From assembly GCF_014805685.1 (NCBI RefSeq), contig NC_060898.1, forward strand, positions 6,484,001-6,548,000: a stretch of 64,000 nt of DNA. Direction: 5' to 3'. This DNA comes from Silurus meridionalis (taxonomy: Eukaryota; Chordata; Actinopteri; Siluriformes; Siluridae). The notes under the pieces are model-generated. The model did no database searches, was not told the DNA's origin, and was given only the letters and a program-made list of their open reading frames with translations. Positions 11,995 to 24,559 of this stretch are shown piece by piece (the first letter of the stretch is position 1; each line of letters opens with the position of its first letter). The translations under genes and the position numbers were made by a program.

Positions 11995-14900
11995 TCTTCC
12001 TGTATATGTGAAACATCCTGTGTATGAAAACGAACCGAACTGTACAGGCCCGGTAACTACTCCTCCTTTTTAGTCCACCATTTATTTGTTTCTCTACCTG
12101 CACCACATTTCTGTCATATTCATATCCCATATTCTATAAAACCTTTCAGCATTCAGAAATATTGAGCGCTTTTAAAAATTAGAAACTAAAACATTTCCGA
12201 TTGTGAAAACACAAATGTGTTGCATTTTGCTGTGCAGTGCACCTTATTTTAAAGAATACCAATCGCTGTGAGTTCACTGCTATGAGTAAGTGCAGTTACA
12301 GCTAATTGATAAAGTATTAATCACGAGCGGATGGAAGTTTCATGGGCTGATATTTGGTTTTGTAATGTTCTATTATTGCAAAAAAATGTTAGATTAGTGT
12401 TTTCTTTGTTCATTCTCTGACAGTTTTCTTGTGTGTTGTGTGTTAGTGTGTGTGGGAGGTTGTTTTCAAGAGCATTAGAGGTTATAATAGAATACATTTG
12501 CCTGTGTGTAGTATGTGCGTATCTGTGCAGTTGTTAGGTGAGTGGACTGCCTGACCCTTTCTATTCTTTCATGCTTATTTGTAGCGCTGTAAATCTGCAC
12601 TCACTAGAACAACCACATTTAACGCTCGTTATTTGGTATTTGGCATTTAAAGCTTGCCATTATCATCCCACTCCACGTTCATCTGAACAGCCAAATAATT
12701 GGAGAGCGTTTCCTCTCCTGTTAGATTTCACATTTACCTCCTTTATTCACTGTTGGCTTGTTTGTTTGTCATTCTCAAAAATAGCTTGTGTAGGTAAATA
12801 AAAATGAAGACGCAATTATTAATCTACTTTTATGCGAATATTGGATTTGCCTTTATCTGTTATCCAATCGCAAGGGTTTACGTGTAAATGCAGAATGGTT
12901 TAATGAATGCTGATGGAAACAGATTTAAACCAAATTGGCTAGTGTTCCTTTAATAACATTATCCTGTGGCTCCTGTTTGCTTCACCTGAGCTTTTGGAAA
13001 ATCTGCATAAATTATTTGGAATGATTAATGATGTCCCGGTGAACATGCAGAGTAAGAAGCAGCTGGCCTGGAGAGAAAAACAATATAGCAAGAGAAACTT
13101 GGAAAGAAACACGATGAAACAAAAGAAAATGTGCGTAAATAGACTTTAACCCAAAAAAGTCTTTAAATACATTCGCTTTTATTCCATGAAATGGTATTAA
13201 ATGGATTTTTGTTCTTCGGTGTAGCCAAAAAGACAATTATTAAAGTCTTAGCGCATAATTAGGCAATGAACTCAACTTTTAGTGCCCTTTAAGGCTTAGC
13301 AATAACACTTGTACCAAATAAACAGTTCACACAATAATCTGGACCATACACTTAAAACCATCCTTTTTCAAAAAATTTTTCTCTAGCAAAAAAAAAAAAA
13401 GAAAAAAAATAACTATATTGTAGCCTGATTCCTATCAGCATAGAGGAAATGACAAATGACATTTGACCTGCAAAAAAATTAAATACATATAAAAAATTGG
13501 CTTACATAAAGAACTGCTTATATAAATAAAATATCAATTTATATATATAAAAAAAAAACAATTAAATACAGCTAATATATATTTAAAATGACAGATAATA
13601 TACTGTAAAATAAAGAGACGGCTTGGAAATCATGTTCCTGAGTGTATACTTCACACTGTAATGAATGAAACTGTGTGCGAGTGGGTGCGTAATTGGATGC
13701 AGGCGTGTTTAATCGGAATGCTAGTAACTAAGTTGGGAAATGGAGTTCGAGTTGCGCTCTGTTGAGGCAAGATGTCAGAAATTATTGCCCAAAGACATGT
13801 AAATAGCCTGACACAAACAATGAATAGACCATAAATATAAAAAAAAAAATTATAACTTTAAAAAAAACTTCAATGTATTATAAAAATTGCCATAGCTGGT
13901 GAATCTGTTGACACTCTGCTTTGCTACTCATGCTAATGTCAAAGCATGTAAAGCCAAGCCCCTACTGTGACATTCTATTCTACAGGGGGAGAGTTTCTTC
14001 TTTATGGGGGTCAGTTCTTCATTTTCCTACTTGGTCCTAATATATTCTGGTTTCTTCATTCGTTATGCAAATGGATCTTACTACCTATGGAAGTTTTGAG
14101 GGGTGATCCTGAATGCTAGTTCTGTGTAAAATGCCTGATGGGAAAAGGTCTGATGATTACAGGGGTTTATTGTAGCACAAACCTGGTAAGATTTGTATGC
14201 AAATAAGAATAGGAAGATTTTCTTTATAAATAAAATAAAAGAAAAGACTCGTGAAGGGCTCATCAAGGTATACAGGTGAATACCTAACAGGTCTTGGCAG
14301 TTATCCAGGGTACATAAAAGCACAATTACATGAGCAACAAGTGTCATGGTGAGCTGTTATATTTGGAAAAATCTTCTTATCAGCTCTGTGCCCTTCATGT
14401 TGAAAATAAATGCTAATCAAAATTAATACTGGGCTAAATCAATCCAAAGGAATCCAGTGAAGGAAGTAAATCCTAATGCATAACAATCTTTGTCCAAAAA
14501 CCCAGTCAAAACCCCAAAACAGAATTCATATTAGTAATGAATCTAGGCCAAACATTTATTCCGACTTATCGACAGTCTCACTGATTATTGCCCTATGGCA
14601 AAATCCTTTTACAAATAGGAAATATTTCAGTGTTTCTCATGACATAAATCACAAACCCCCTACCAAGTATACCATCTGTCAATCAAACCCTGAGGCATGA
14701 AAGGTGGAAAATGCCAGAAGGCAAATCTTCATCTGGGTTCAGGCATCGAATGTCCTTTAATCCTCATCGTTTAATCTGACATTTGGGTTTCCAATATACC
14801 ATTCTAATCTATTTCCTAGAGTTTTTAAACCTGTGATCTAATCTGAAAATATACACATTGCTGCTCTTTTTGAAGTCTGTTATCTGCATCCACAAAAATG

Positions 14901-15565
14901 GCAATGAGTTTTTAAAAGGATCGGCTTCGGCCTGAATTTTCCGCCACTGCACCTTTTAATCCAAGCGGAGGAGACTTTCTGTTGTTTTGTATTCTATGCA
15001 TTTTTGGTATTTCTGATGGCCTCTATTTAGGATTAGTAATAGAAAAATATTATAAAATGAACAAAAAAGAATTAAAATTAATGCCACATGAAACGGATCA
15101 TGACTAAAACCAATCCATTCCCATGATTGAGTTCAAATGAATCACATACATACATGCATAAGAATTTCTAATCTGTAGTGGCCTGGAAATTAATGCTAAT
15201 ATAAATGAGCCCGATGTCCAAACAGTGCCTAATCCATCTGCTCCATGTCTCCGAAAGGGACTCTAATCCAAACTAATCCTGGCAAAAAGTTCTAACCAGT
15301 AATAATTCTGCATAATTTCCAACAGATCACAAACCAATTGAAGGAGGCCCATAAATCATTTTCTAATATTATAAAATACGTTTTAAATAAATTAATAATT
15401 AATTAAATAATTAAGTTCAAAATAATATAATATATATATATAATAATAATAAAAACAAGAAAAAAAATAATTGTATGTAACCTATAAAATGAAATATTAT
15501 TTTCCTAATTCACTGATTTACTAACCACTTTACTTGGATCAGAAGTTTATTTTGGGAACACTGGG
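11995..15565. other. Intronic sequence without recognised mobile element
   Basis: The longest repeat-poor stretch of the left half. It holds A-rich runs near 13390 and 13840 and a cluster of TAATCC motifs between 14758 and 15279 (see findings). No exon was recognised. Confidence 0.45.
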
Positions 15566-15569
15566 AAAT

Positions 15570-16652
15570 ACACCTTGGATAAGAAACTAGTCCATTACAG
15601 AGCACAAAAAGCAACTCTACGGGAGGAAATTAGAGCCACAGTTTCAACACTATGGCAGAAATCACCATTCAACCTTTACCTGGAACAGTATGTATTCCCC
15701 TCATGCTTGAAACAGTCCACCATTGTTTCTGTCCCGAAGAAACCCCAGCCCACTTGCCTCAACAACTACCACCCTGTAGCCCTGTCACTCAGTAGTGATA
15801 AAGTGCTTTAAAAGACTGGTCAGAGACTTCATCACAGCTTCATTACTGGAAACACTGGATCCACTACAGTTCAACAGGACCCTAGTGGAGAGAGTGGACA
15901 GTTTCCGGTTCCTAGGTGTTCACATCACAGAGGGCCTGTCTTGGTCCTGTCACATCAACGTCCTGGTGAAGAAGCCCCGCAGCGTCTGTACCATCTGAGA
16001 TGCCTAAGGTACTAAACTACCCTCTCAGGTGCTAAAGACTTTCTACACCTGCACCTTTGAGAGCATCCTGACGGGTAGCATCACTTCCTGGTTCGGGAAC
16101 AGCACCATGCAGGACAGGCGAGCCCTACAGAGGGTGGTGCAGTCAGCTGAACGTACCATCCGGACCGAGCTCTATAACCTGCAGGACATTTACAGCATAC
16201 AGTGCCAGACCAGGAAGATTGTAAAGGACCTCAGCCATCCTAACAATAGAGTCTTTTCTTTGTTGCGTTCAGGGAATTGATTTTGCTTCTTGAAAGCAAA
16301 CACAGAATGAGGAGGAGCTTCTTCCCGCAGGCTATTCGGAGTTTTTAACCAGAAAACACCCAGCAACCAGCACATGGACATCTCTCTCCATCTCACCTCC
16401 TTCACTGTACAACTATTATTTACAGTAATTTAGAATTAGTCACTATTATTTGCATTACTTGCGCTAATAACACTGAAGCTAGCCTCTCTAACTCTGGACT
16501 GGACTAGCACAACATCACTTTATACCTTTACTTTTACATTTTATACCAGCACATGGGCACTTTAATGACAATCACAATCATACTGGTTCACGTTAATCTG
16601 TACTTCTGTCTATATCTGTCATACATATCCATCCATCTCTGCTGTTTAATTG

Positions 16653-16703
<51 letters not shown>

Positions 16704-16872
16704 CACACTTTATACTTTGTTTTATTTCTTTTTATGTTACTTTACTCTTATTTTTATCTTTATATTGTATTTCTTTTCATGTTTACAAGTAGGACAGTCA
16801 AAAAAAGCATTTCACTATATGTCATACTTAGTATGAATGTGAATGTGACAAATAAATTTTTATTTGATTTTA
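15570..16872 (+). mobile_element. Internally deleted LINE relic, jockey/L2/Rex1-type
   Basis: The translation at 15650-15810 gives PSCLKQSTIVSVPKKPQPTC and LNNYHPVALS, the N-terminal RT region of teleost LINEs; MIKCFKRLVRDFI follows after a frame change. The text then jumps from LDPLQF to VERVDSFRFLGVHITEGLSW, a block normally near the C-terminus, so the catalytic core is missing. The rest reads FYTCTFESILTGSITSWFGN, LQRVVQSAERTI and IVKDLSHPNNRVFSLLRSG, then FFPQAIR in another frame. The 3' end is AT-rich with a (TG)n at 16653-16694. Inactive. Confidence 0.88.
16653..16694. repeat. (TG)n microsatellite
   Basis: About 20 TG units followed by a few TA units, within the 3' part of the LINE relic. 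Confidence 0.97.
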
Positions 16873-16874
16873 TT

Positions 16875-18438
16875 TGAGTGCCATAAACTCACAAATTCAA
16901 AAATAGAGTCTATATAGTAATTGTATATGTTTTTGCAAGAAACCAAAAAATCCCTGATAAAACCTGTATAGTTACAGTGGCAAAATGCATAAGTTGCACA
17001 CATATTTTCAAGACCTCATATCTGAATACAAATTTTTGTTAAACTGAATAGAGTGAGCATATTAAGTAGTCGATTTGGTTGTTTAAATAATTCTGACTTA
17101 AGAGAATCTTAGTCTATAATTCTAATACAATTAAGGAGTTTCATTGTAAATGAATTATCTCTTGCTAATGCTAGCAACAAGACAAAATATATTGCAACAC
17201 AGCACTGTACAAATCATACATCCTGCTGGCGTGCACAAGAAAGGTGACAGGAACACAAAATTATCCACAATTTTGTATGCATTAAATACATAAAAAAACC
17301 ACTCCTAAATTCTGCAGGGAATATTTAGGTTGCTCTTTAGAAACCCAAGGATGGAGTTTAGCAGAGTTAATGGCCCATTTTTTTCTCCTGGTATGTGTCA
17401 TTATGGGAAATGGGTCATTCACTTTGGTATTTTCTTCCCGAGTGGATGTCATTGGCCGGATTATATGTCTATCATTCACGTTCTGCACCAGTCCGTACAT
17501 GTCATGTAACCTCTTTGACTCCTATAAGACGCTTACTCGCTGTCGCTTTTTTTTTTTTTTTTTCTGGAAACTTAACGGCTTGCTTCATGCTGTGATGGAT
17601 TCTGGGTAAAACCAGAGGTAAGAGTTGGAGCAAGCTTTTTATGAGTGACATTTTTTGCGGGTGTGCTGACAGCAAAGTAATGATATTAATAAATTTGCCT
17701 GAACAATCCACTTTGGGCTTTTTTTTTTCCCCTTTTTTTTTTTAATATTAACTTCAATTTTATGGGAAACCAGCCTGTCTGGCCTGCCAGATTCTTTTAA
17801 AATGAAAATGACAAAGTGACTGCATTTAGGGTACATTTTACCTGCCTGACTTCATCAACGTCTCCAGAGATGTACTTTTCTTTTTTTTTTTTTTGTCATG
17901 TCCAGTTAATCGTATTAAGGATAGAAATGGATAGGAAAAGACTTGTCTCTGTGTCTTTATGAACCATCAGCGTAGATGAGATGGAGAGAGCAGGAAATGG
18001 AGAAAAGGACCTTGAAGGATAGAACCCCTCTCCAGCTTTATTAAAGGCTTTAATTGCAAGAGGTTTCCATTGTAACAAAAGATAAACCACCCAATTAATG
18101 GAGATCACAGGATATTAAACGAGAGCAACAAGATGAAGTTCTCAAACACTGCCTTAATAACTCTGTCAGTGAACTGACAGATAAGCATACATCACTGTCC
18201 CTGATAGCATGACACGAAGATTCAATTTCCATGGTGCTCTTTTACCATTGATTGAGAACACTGATGTAAAACTCAAAGGAAAATAACCAACTACGTGTAC
18301 ATGTACATATGCACATTTTCACATCCATTAATTAAACGCTTAATTTAATGAATTAGAGCTATTTTTCTTGAATTAAAGCTAAAAAAGTTTAGAACTGGTC
18401 TTAGTTTTAAAGATAATGACATTAAAATTAATGCACAG
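16875..18438. other. Intronic sequence, nothing recognised
   Basis: Contains T-runs at 17547-17564, 17720-17744 and 17880-17894. Open frames here are short and composition-driven. Confidence 0.4.
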
Positions 18439-18440
18439 CA

Positions 18441-18735
18441 TATACACTACATAGACAAAACTACTGGGATATCAGATTTTTCTAGCCATAATGTGATTCT
18501 TCTCCGTACTGTTACCAAAATGTTGGAGGCACACACTTGTATACGATGCTTTTGGATGCAGTAGCATTCAATATTCCCTTCACTTGAGCTAGGAGGCCTG
18601 AACCTGTTCCAGCATCATAATGCTTCTGTGCACACCATGCAGATATGGTTTACATGAGTTGGAGTGGAAGATCTTAAGCAACCTGCTTTGGAGCCCTGAA
18701 CTCAGTTTAGCTTATATGTGAGTTTCACTGGTTCA
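18441..18735 (+). mobile_element. Decayed Tc1-like element, ACTATATGGACAAAAG family
   Basis: The end ATATACACTACATAGACAAA is followed by TTTTGGATGCAGTAGCATTC, ACCTGTTCCAGCATCATAAT and GAGTTGGAGTGGAAGATCTT. The same landmarks occur in the same order at 25461-25850 and in part at 27325 and 30690. Confidence 0.75.
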
Positions 18736-18739
18736 ACAA

Positions 18740-19316
18740 GAGGAGCAGGAGGTGGAGCCATGCTATGAATGTAGTACATTGGGTTAGTTTTATATTTGTG
18801 CATGTAACATAATCCTAATTTTGGACTATGTATCAGTTGATGACCTTACATAATAAACATAGTATTTTTTGCATTTCTTTGTATTAGTGTAGCATTGAAA
18901 TCTACTTAAACATATGTAAAATATTATTTTGTTTTACATTTTTATTTATTTGTTATTCTATCTGCAATTCCGCATTTTTGACCATGAAAGTGTCACTCCA
19001 TGAATCAGTTAACAAATTTATTGTCCAAATGTCAACTAATCATTTTTGTCAGTTTGCAAATTTTTGGGCATTTTTGGAAATCTGTCTCTGACAATTCCTC
19101 GGTTTCAGTTACATCATTTGAGTATACAATTGGTCACAAATTGAGATGCACAGGGGATGGGATGTGCTCAGTATATTGGAACAAATTTAATCAGTTCTAT
19201 ACAACAAAATATAGAACAATTTAACTGACTTAAAACCCTTTTAAAGCTGGGAAATTTAATACGATATAAAATGAAAGCAAATCACAGTGCATAAAATTAC
19301 GAATTGAAAAGACTAA
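18740..19316. other. Intronic sequence, nothing recognised
   Basis: AT-rich with no supported feature. Confidence 0.4.
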
Positions 19317-19392
19317 TACAGGTAGTCCCTGACATAGGATGGAGATGCGTTCTGATGAAACCATCGTAACTCCAATATTTTCTAGGCTGCCC
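19317..19392. mobile_element. Possible MITE end fragment
   Basis: ACAGGTAGTCCCTGACATAG followed by TGCGTTCTGATGAAACCATCGTAA resembles the terminus of a vertebrate MITE (ACAGGTAGTCC-type). No partner terminus was found. Confidence 0.4.
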
Positions 19393-19462
19393 AGTAGTCA
19401 GGCTAGAAAGAATGATTAGTATGGGGTAGTATACTGTAATTTGTAAATAATTGAGCAGAGTA

Positions 19463-19688
19463 AAACTTTCTTTCGGCTTCTCCCGTTACGGGTCGCCACA
19501 GCGGATCCTCCGCACGTTTGATTTGGCACGTTTTTACGCTGGATGCCCTTCCTAACGCAACCCTCCCCAATTTATTCGGGCTTGGGACCGGCACTGAGAG
19601 TGGCTGGGGATGGTTCCCTGACCGGGAATCGAACCCGGGTCGCAGCAGTGGGAGCGCTGCGTCTTAACCACTAGACCACCAGGGGACC
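19463..19688 (-). mobile_element. tRNA-Glu-headed SINE, copy 2
   Basis: Same structure as copies 1 and 3: minus-strand CCTGGTGGTCTAGTGGTTAA head, GGGTTCGATTCCCGGTCAGG B-box region, then the RTE-like 3' tail. It is flanked by a perfect 19 bp target duplication, TAAATAATTGAGCAGAGTA, at 19444-19462 and 19689-19707. Confidence 0.96.
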
Positions 19689-19709
19689 TAAATAATTGAG
19701 CAGAGTACA

Positions 19710-20605
19710 GTACATAATTTAGCAAAATAGCAATTTATAGTAACGTACTGAATAAACTGAAGTTTATATGAATATACCTGTGTAAATTTTACAATTTTGC
19801 CACATCACTGTCATCATTATAAGATAAAAAAAAAATCGTATTATAATATATGAAATAAGATGTCAACCATTAAAGTAAACATCTGGAGTTTGGTGTATTT
19901 TCAATTCCGTATACGGCTGTGATGAATCATCACAATAATCGCTGCAAAGTACAGAAGAGTCAAACTTTAGCGTTTGTTTCTCCAGATAACATCCCAAATC
20001 TCAATACCAATTGATGCAATTTCAGTATAAAGGACTCACTACATGCACCGCATACTGATGCAATCAGAAATCCTTGCCATTCTGTTTTTAGTCTTAACTG
20101 CCTCTAGCCAATAAAGGCACATTAGTAAAGAAGGGATCTTGTGTATTCGTCTAAATCCACATCCTTTACATTCGTGACCATGCTTGGGCCATATACATAG
20201 TCAATTTTCCACTTTCAGTTCTGTTATTTTATTTCGGACCCTCTGAGAAATGCTAATGCAAGCAAAAACCAGGGAAAAGTTTCATTGTGCCGGAGAGGTT
20301 TTGTCAGTTTGACACTCGGATAACCCAATTCTGTTTTAGAGCAGATACAGAAGAAAAAAAAAAAGAGAGAACGGGGCAAATTGTTGTTTTGCTGAAGAGT
20401 GCTGGATAGCACGCTGTCAGCAGAGAGGAAGAAAAGATGTTTGTGTGAAGACTGAGGATTGGCACTCAACATTTTACAGCAACACACACAAAAAAATACT
20501 CAGGGCCAAGAATGCTTGTGTTTTGTGATGATAGTCTGTGAAAGAAACTGAAAAAAGATGTGGCTGTTTGCCTATTGCATGGATATAAAAATGGATAATG
20601 GATAT
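19710..20605. other. Intronic sequence, nothing recognised
   Basis: No supported feature. Confidence 0.4.
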
Positions 20606-20609
20606 AAAA

Positions 20610-20890
20610 AAGTCTACACACCTGTGTTAAAATAGCAGTTTTTTTGGTGATGTAAAAAAAATAAACTAAACCAAGATAAATCTAAACGGTTTTCTACCAT
20701 TTTTTGTTAGGCCACGTTTAACTAAGGTCACAATATTTCACAATCAAATCACAACATTTTCTTTAAAACATCTACACACAAAGCCTGTTATTTTTAAAGT
20801 GAGGGTGGAAAAAAAGCTGACATGATTTATCTTGGATTTGGTTCTTTAGTACACCTAAACCTGTATTTTTAACAGGAGGTGTGTAGACTT
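20610..20890. mobile_element. 281 bp MITE
   Basis: Inverted ends: AAGTCTACACACCTGTGTTA at the left, and the complement of GTGTGTAGACTT at the right, giving a perfect 13 bp match (AAGTCTACACACC) with similarity continuing. No coding capacity. Probably Tc1/mariner-derived. Confidence 0.8.
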
Positions 20891-20894
20891 CTCT

Positions 20895-21318
20895 GCAAAA
20901 AAATTTATAATCACAATCTGATTGCTTCAGTGTGTCATGTAATGAGTTCATGGGCAGATTCAAATACAGGAAAATGCAGCTTTAATAACAAATGCGGAAA
21001 AATCCAAATCAAAAACAAACAGGCGAGGTCAAAAGTGGAGACAAAAATAGGTCAGCTAGAAAGTAGCAATCAAAGTAATCAAAGGCTTGGTAAAAGTCAG
21101 TGAAAACGAATAACAGTGTGTACTTCGTGACATTTTTGTGAATAAGAGGCTCCCTAAATAGATTGTGGTGTGCATGTGTGTGCCTGTGGATGTGTGCGTG
21201 TGTGTATGTGAGTGACTGATCACAGATCGCAAGCTAGAGAATGTGAGAAAGTCCTGGCGTTTTAAATCTGTGGCAGCCATGTTTGGAGGCTGCTGTGACT
21301 GCTGGGAATTGAAATAGA
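20895..21318. other. Intronic sequence, nothing recognised
   Basis: Short TG-rich stretch near 21160-21210. Otherwise no supported feature. Confidence 0.4.
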
Positions 21319-21320
21319 TG

Positions 21321-21677
21321 TACAGTGGAACCTCGGAGCTCGCGAGGGTTAGGGACCAAGACCGGTTGCGAGTTCCGAATTTTCGCGACCTTTTGATACA
21401 CCCCTTCCAACCCAGTAAAAACCCAAAGAACACTATACGAAATCGATTTAAATGAGTAAATAACACTATTTCACTATTTACATAATAAAAATAGTTTTAA
21501 AGCATTTTTTAGACAATTTTAATGAGATAAACCTTGATTAGAAATGTTAAAACTAGCGTTTTGAGCGGCTCGCGGTTGCTCACGAGCCGATCTGAATGAG
21601 AGTCGCCGGTCGGAATGAAAGTCGCGAGCATGCGAGGTCGCGAGCGCTGAGGCCGCGAGCTCCGAGGTTCCACTGTA
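21321..21677. mobile_element. MITE with perfect 22 bp terminal inverted repeats
   Basis: Both ends read CAGTGGAACCTCGGAGCTCG (then CG) inward, a perfect 22 bp match. They are bounded by TA at 21321-21322 and 21676-21677, the target duplication typical of Tc1/mariner. The interior is 5'-CG-rich compared with the surroundings and has no transposase. Confidence 0.93.
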
Positions 21678-21706
21678 CTGTAGAGAAGATGTACTTCATT
21701 GTCTAC

Positions 21707-22429
21707 CAGTGGTGGACAAAGTACACAAACCATGTACTTGAGTTAAAGTAGAGATGCACTAGGTAAATATTTTTGCAGTAAAAGTGCTCCCTTTAAATGT
21801 TCACTTGAGTGAAAGTGTGTTGAAAACAATTATTCAAAGTACTATGATTTGTTAGGACTATTTTGTCATAAGACTGTTGCTTAATTAACTCAGTTTATGT
21901 GAAAAGACTCTAATGCTTTTAGCACACTAATCTATTAATAGAATGAAATTAATGAGTCAAACACTGATATCTGTTTAAATGATCATGAGCCCAAAACCTT
22001 CTTTTCAACTATTAAAAAAAACCTAACCCAAATAAGGCCACGGGTGTTGTGTCGATTTGGAGTCAGAAGTTTCTTTCATCATTTATTCCTCTCAAAATGT
22101 TCTGCTTGCTGTTGACCTGATGCTGAACTGAATGTTGGTGATGTGTAGATGCCACCAAGCGCCAATCAAAACAAGTTCAAAAGAGAGCGTGCTGCATCCA
22201 CTCATTAAATGAAAGGGAACGACTGAATTCGCAAAATGTAGTTATATGTAGTAATATAATAATAATCCTTTTATATTTTTTTAATATGTAGTACATATTT
22301 GATTTCGAAATGTAATTAAGTTCAAGTAAAAGTCTCCCGAAATGGAAAAATGTCAGTAAAGTACAGAAACAAAAAAAGCTACTTAGGTACAGTAAGAAAT
22401 TACATTTACTTTGTTACTGTTCAGCACTG
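21707..22429. mobile_element. Non-autonomous hAT-like element, 723 bp
   Basis: Ends are CAGTGGTGGACAAAGTACAC and, inverted, CAGTGCTGAACAGTAACAAA. Flanking 8 bp sequences TTGTCTAC (21699-21706) and TCGTCTAC (22430-22437) match at 7 of 8 positions, fitting the 8 bp duplication of hAT elements. The interior text, such as GTACTTGAG and AAGTAAAAGT, is typical of the Tol2-like hAT style in fish. No transposase frame. Confidence 0.85.
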
Positions 22430-22449
22430 TCGTCTACTAAAATAAATAG

Positions 22450-23054
22450 TACCGTAATTTCCGGACTATAAAGCGCACCCATATATAAGCCGCACCCACT
22501 GAATTTTACAAATATTTATATTTTTAACATAAATAAGCCACACCTGTCTATAAGCCGCTACACTAATGTTCTTTACACAGGCTTTAACGAAAGACACGTT
22601 ACAAACGGTGTAACGGGTGAAATATGTTGCGCTTCGTTTAGGAGCATAGCGGTATTTTGGGAATAGCCTGCCAGAAGCGAGCTCTCCCTTCACCCTGACT
22701 CAACGCGTTACAACGGCGTGTATCTAAACAGTAGCCGAACAAGAAAGTCATTGTTCACGGTCTTCCTCTTTCCTTTCACAACTATTTCTTTTGGCATCGT
22801 CGTGCGTTTAAAAATCACCCGATGGAAGTTTTTCTCCCGATGCCATGCAGCTCAGAACACAGGTGAGGTGCGTTTTTTTGTTTCCGTTTGGAAATTTCAT
22901 TGGTCTAATGTTATGGGGTTTAGTTTTTTGGCTTAAAGTTTGTGAAACCGGGAAAAACCCAGGAAAAATTTATAAATTAGCCGCTTCATTGTTTAAGCCG
23001 CGGGGTTCAAAACGTGGAAAAAAAGTAACGGCTTATAGTCCGGAAAATACAGTA
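22450..23054. mobile_element. CCGGACTATAA-type TIR element, short copy (605 bp)
   Basis: The left end TACCGTAATTTCCGGACTAT and the inverted right end TACTGTATTTTCCGGACTAT pair closely. The inner region is repeat-like (ATAAGCCGCACCCACTGAAT; CGGCTTATAGTCCGG). The longer relative at 31160-31946 shares nearly all of it but has extra internal sequence, so this copy is internally deleted. Family name not assigned. Confidence 0.9.
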
Positions 23055-23195
23055 CATATGTTAATTTATGCAGTTATCCAGTCAGCTATTCATCAGAAGT
23101 AGCACAGTGCTTTAAAATCTTACAGATAAAGGTCATGCACTTAAGTTAATGTTTAGACCATACATCATGAAAAAAACATTAATCATCTTTGTGAC

Positions 23196-23560
23196 TAACT
23201 GTAGACGGGTTACTGGTCAACAGGTTTGAGTATTTCAGAAACTGTTGATTTTCTGGGAATTTTACCAACAATAGTCTATAGAATTTTCTCTATTATTCAG
23301 AAAAAAAAGACCATGAGTGAGTGACAGTACTGTGGGTGGAAACACTATGAATAAAGTGACACATAGTAGGATATAGTAACTCATAATTATTCTTTTCAAC
23401 CATGGTGAGCAGAAAATCAACTGGTGTATCGCAAGATGGGTGGGCTAAAATGGCTGAAGAGCACATCGGGTTTCAAAACAGTGATCTGTTCACAGTGTCT
23501 AAGGCTATAGTGTGCACAGACTTGCCCAAACTGGACAGTGGGTGAGACTGTACCCATGAT
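23196..23560. mobile_element. Decayed DNA-transposon relic
   Basis: GAGTATTTCAGAAACTGTTGAT, then ATTCAGAAAAAAAAGACCATG, then ATGGCTGAAGAGCACATCGG match a dispersed teleost repeat I recognise. No intact frame. Confidence 0.5.
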
Positions 23561-23564
23561 TGCT

Positions 23565-24520
23565 TTAGATTTTAGTTCTTGGCTGCAAGCATTGGAACCT
23601 CATCTTCACTGCTGTAGCCCATCCACCTGTTAATTTTCACTCACCAGCCAGTCAGCTCTCCTCTGACACACAACAGTTACCAAGGGTGAAATCTTGCACA
23701 TGCTTTATCTGAGACACTGAGAATGCAAAAGCTCCCAGATGCTCATGATTGGCTGGTGTCACTGTGATTGACATCTGAGAGAGTTTGCTACACTTGGCAC
23801 TGAGAGATCATGGCCAATTTTCCCGCCCATGAATGCATGTGGCATTGTCAGGGCTCAAACTCCCGATTAATGAGTAGCTTTGTGGTTTGGCATCAACAGT
23901 ATTTACTTCCAAAACAACCCACTTTAAGCCATACCGCACCCGGGTTCTCATGCACAAGGTGGTTATAGATTAGCATCAGTTCCATACAGCTGATAATCAG
24001 AGATTGTATCAAGTGATTAATGGAAAAATAGTAAACGATAAAGTGACAATATATTAAATAAAAATAGTTGGCTTCAAAAAACTGGTTGCAACTGCAAACA
24101 TTTCCAAAACACAAGAAATCAATAACAAAACATAAATTCAATATTTTTTAATGACCATCTCCATCTCTGGATAGAAACCTGACTGAACATTATGCTGACT
24201 TCAATCAATCTACACGAAAAACAATGATCTCAAACCTGGCTTGAAATAGACAATTTTTTAAGCAGAATATTTGATAATTGGCAAAAAATAAATAAAAAAA
24301 CAGGACTTGATCTTCTCTATTCTATCATCTATTTTCCTTAAACCTCAAAACTGAGCACAGAAGTCATGGAGTCAGGTTTATATGATGGTTTTTATGCTTG
24401 TCTGAGCTTTTTAAAGCTCTTGAGCAGAGCAGCCATCAATATTTAAACACAGAACCAGAGACATTTAGAGATCTGGGTTTGAAATCACTTCCTGGTTATG
24501 AACACATGCGCGTGCACACA
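23565..24520. other. Intronic sequence, nothing recognised
   Basis: No supported feature. Confidence 0.4.
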
Positions 24521-24521
24521 A

Positions 24522-24522
<1 letters not shown>

Positions 24523-24557
<35 letters not shown>
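24523..24557. repeat. (CA)n microsatellite
   Basis: About 17 CA units. Confidence 0.96.

Positions 24558-24559
<2 letters not shown>

Noticed and set aside
15575..16280. Three adjacent + strand genes
   Set aside because: They are successive frames of one LINE relic with a missing core.
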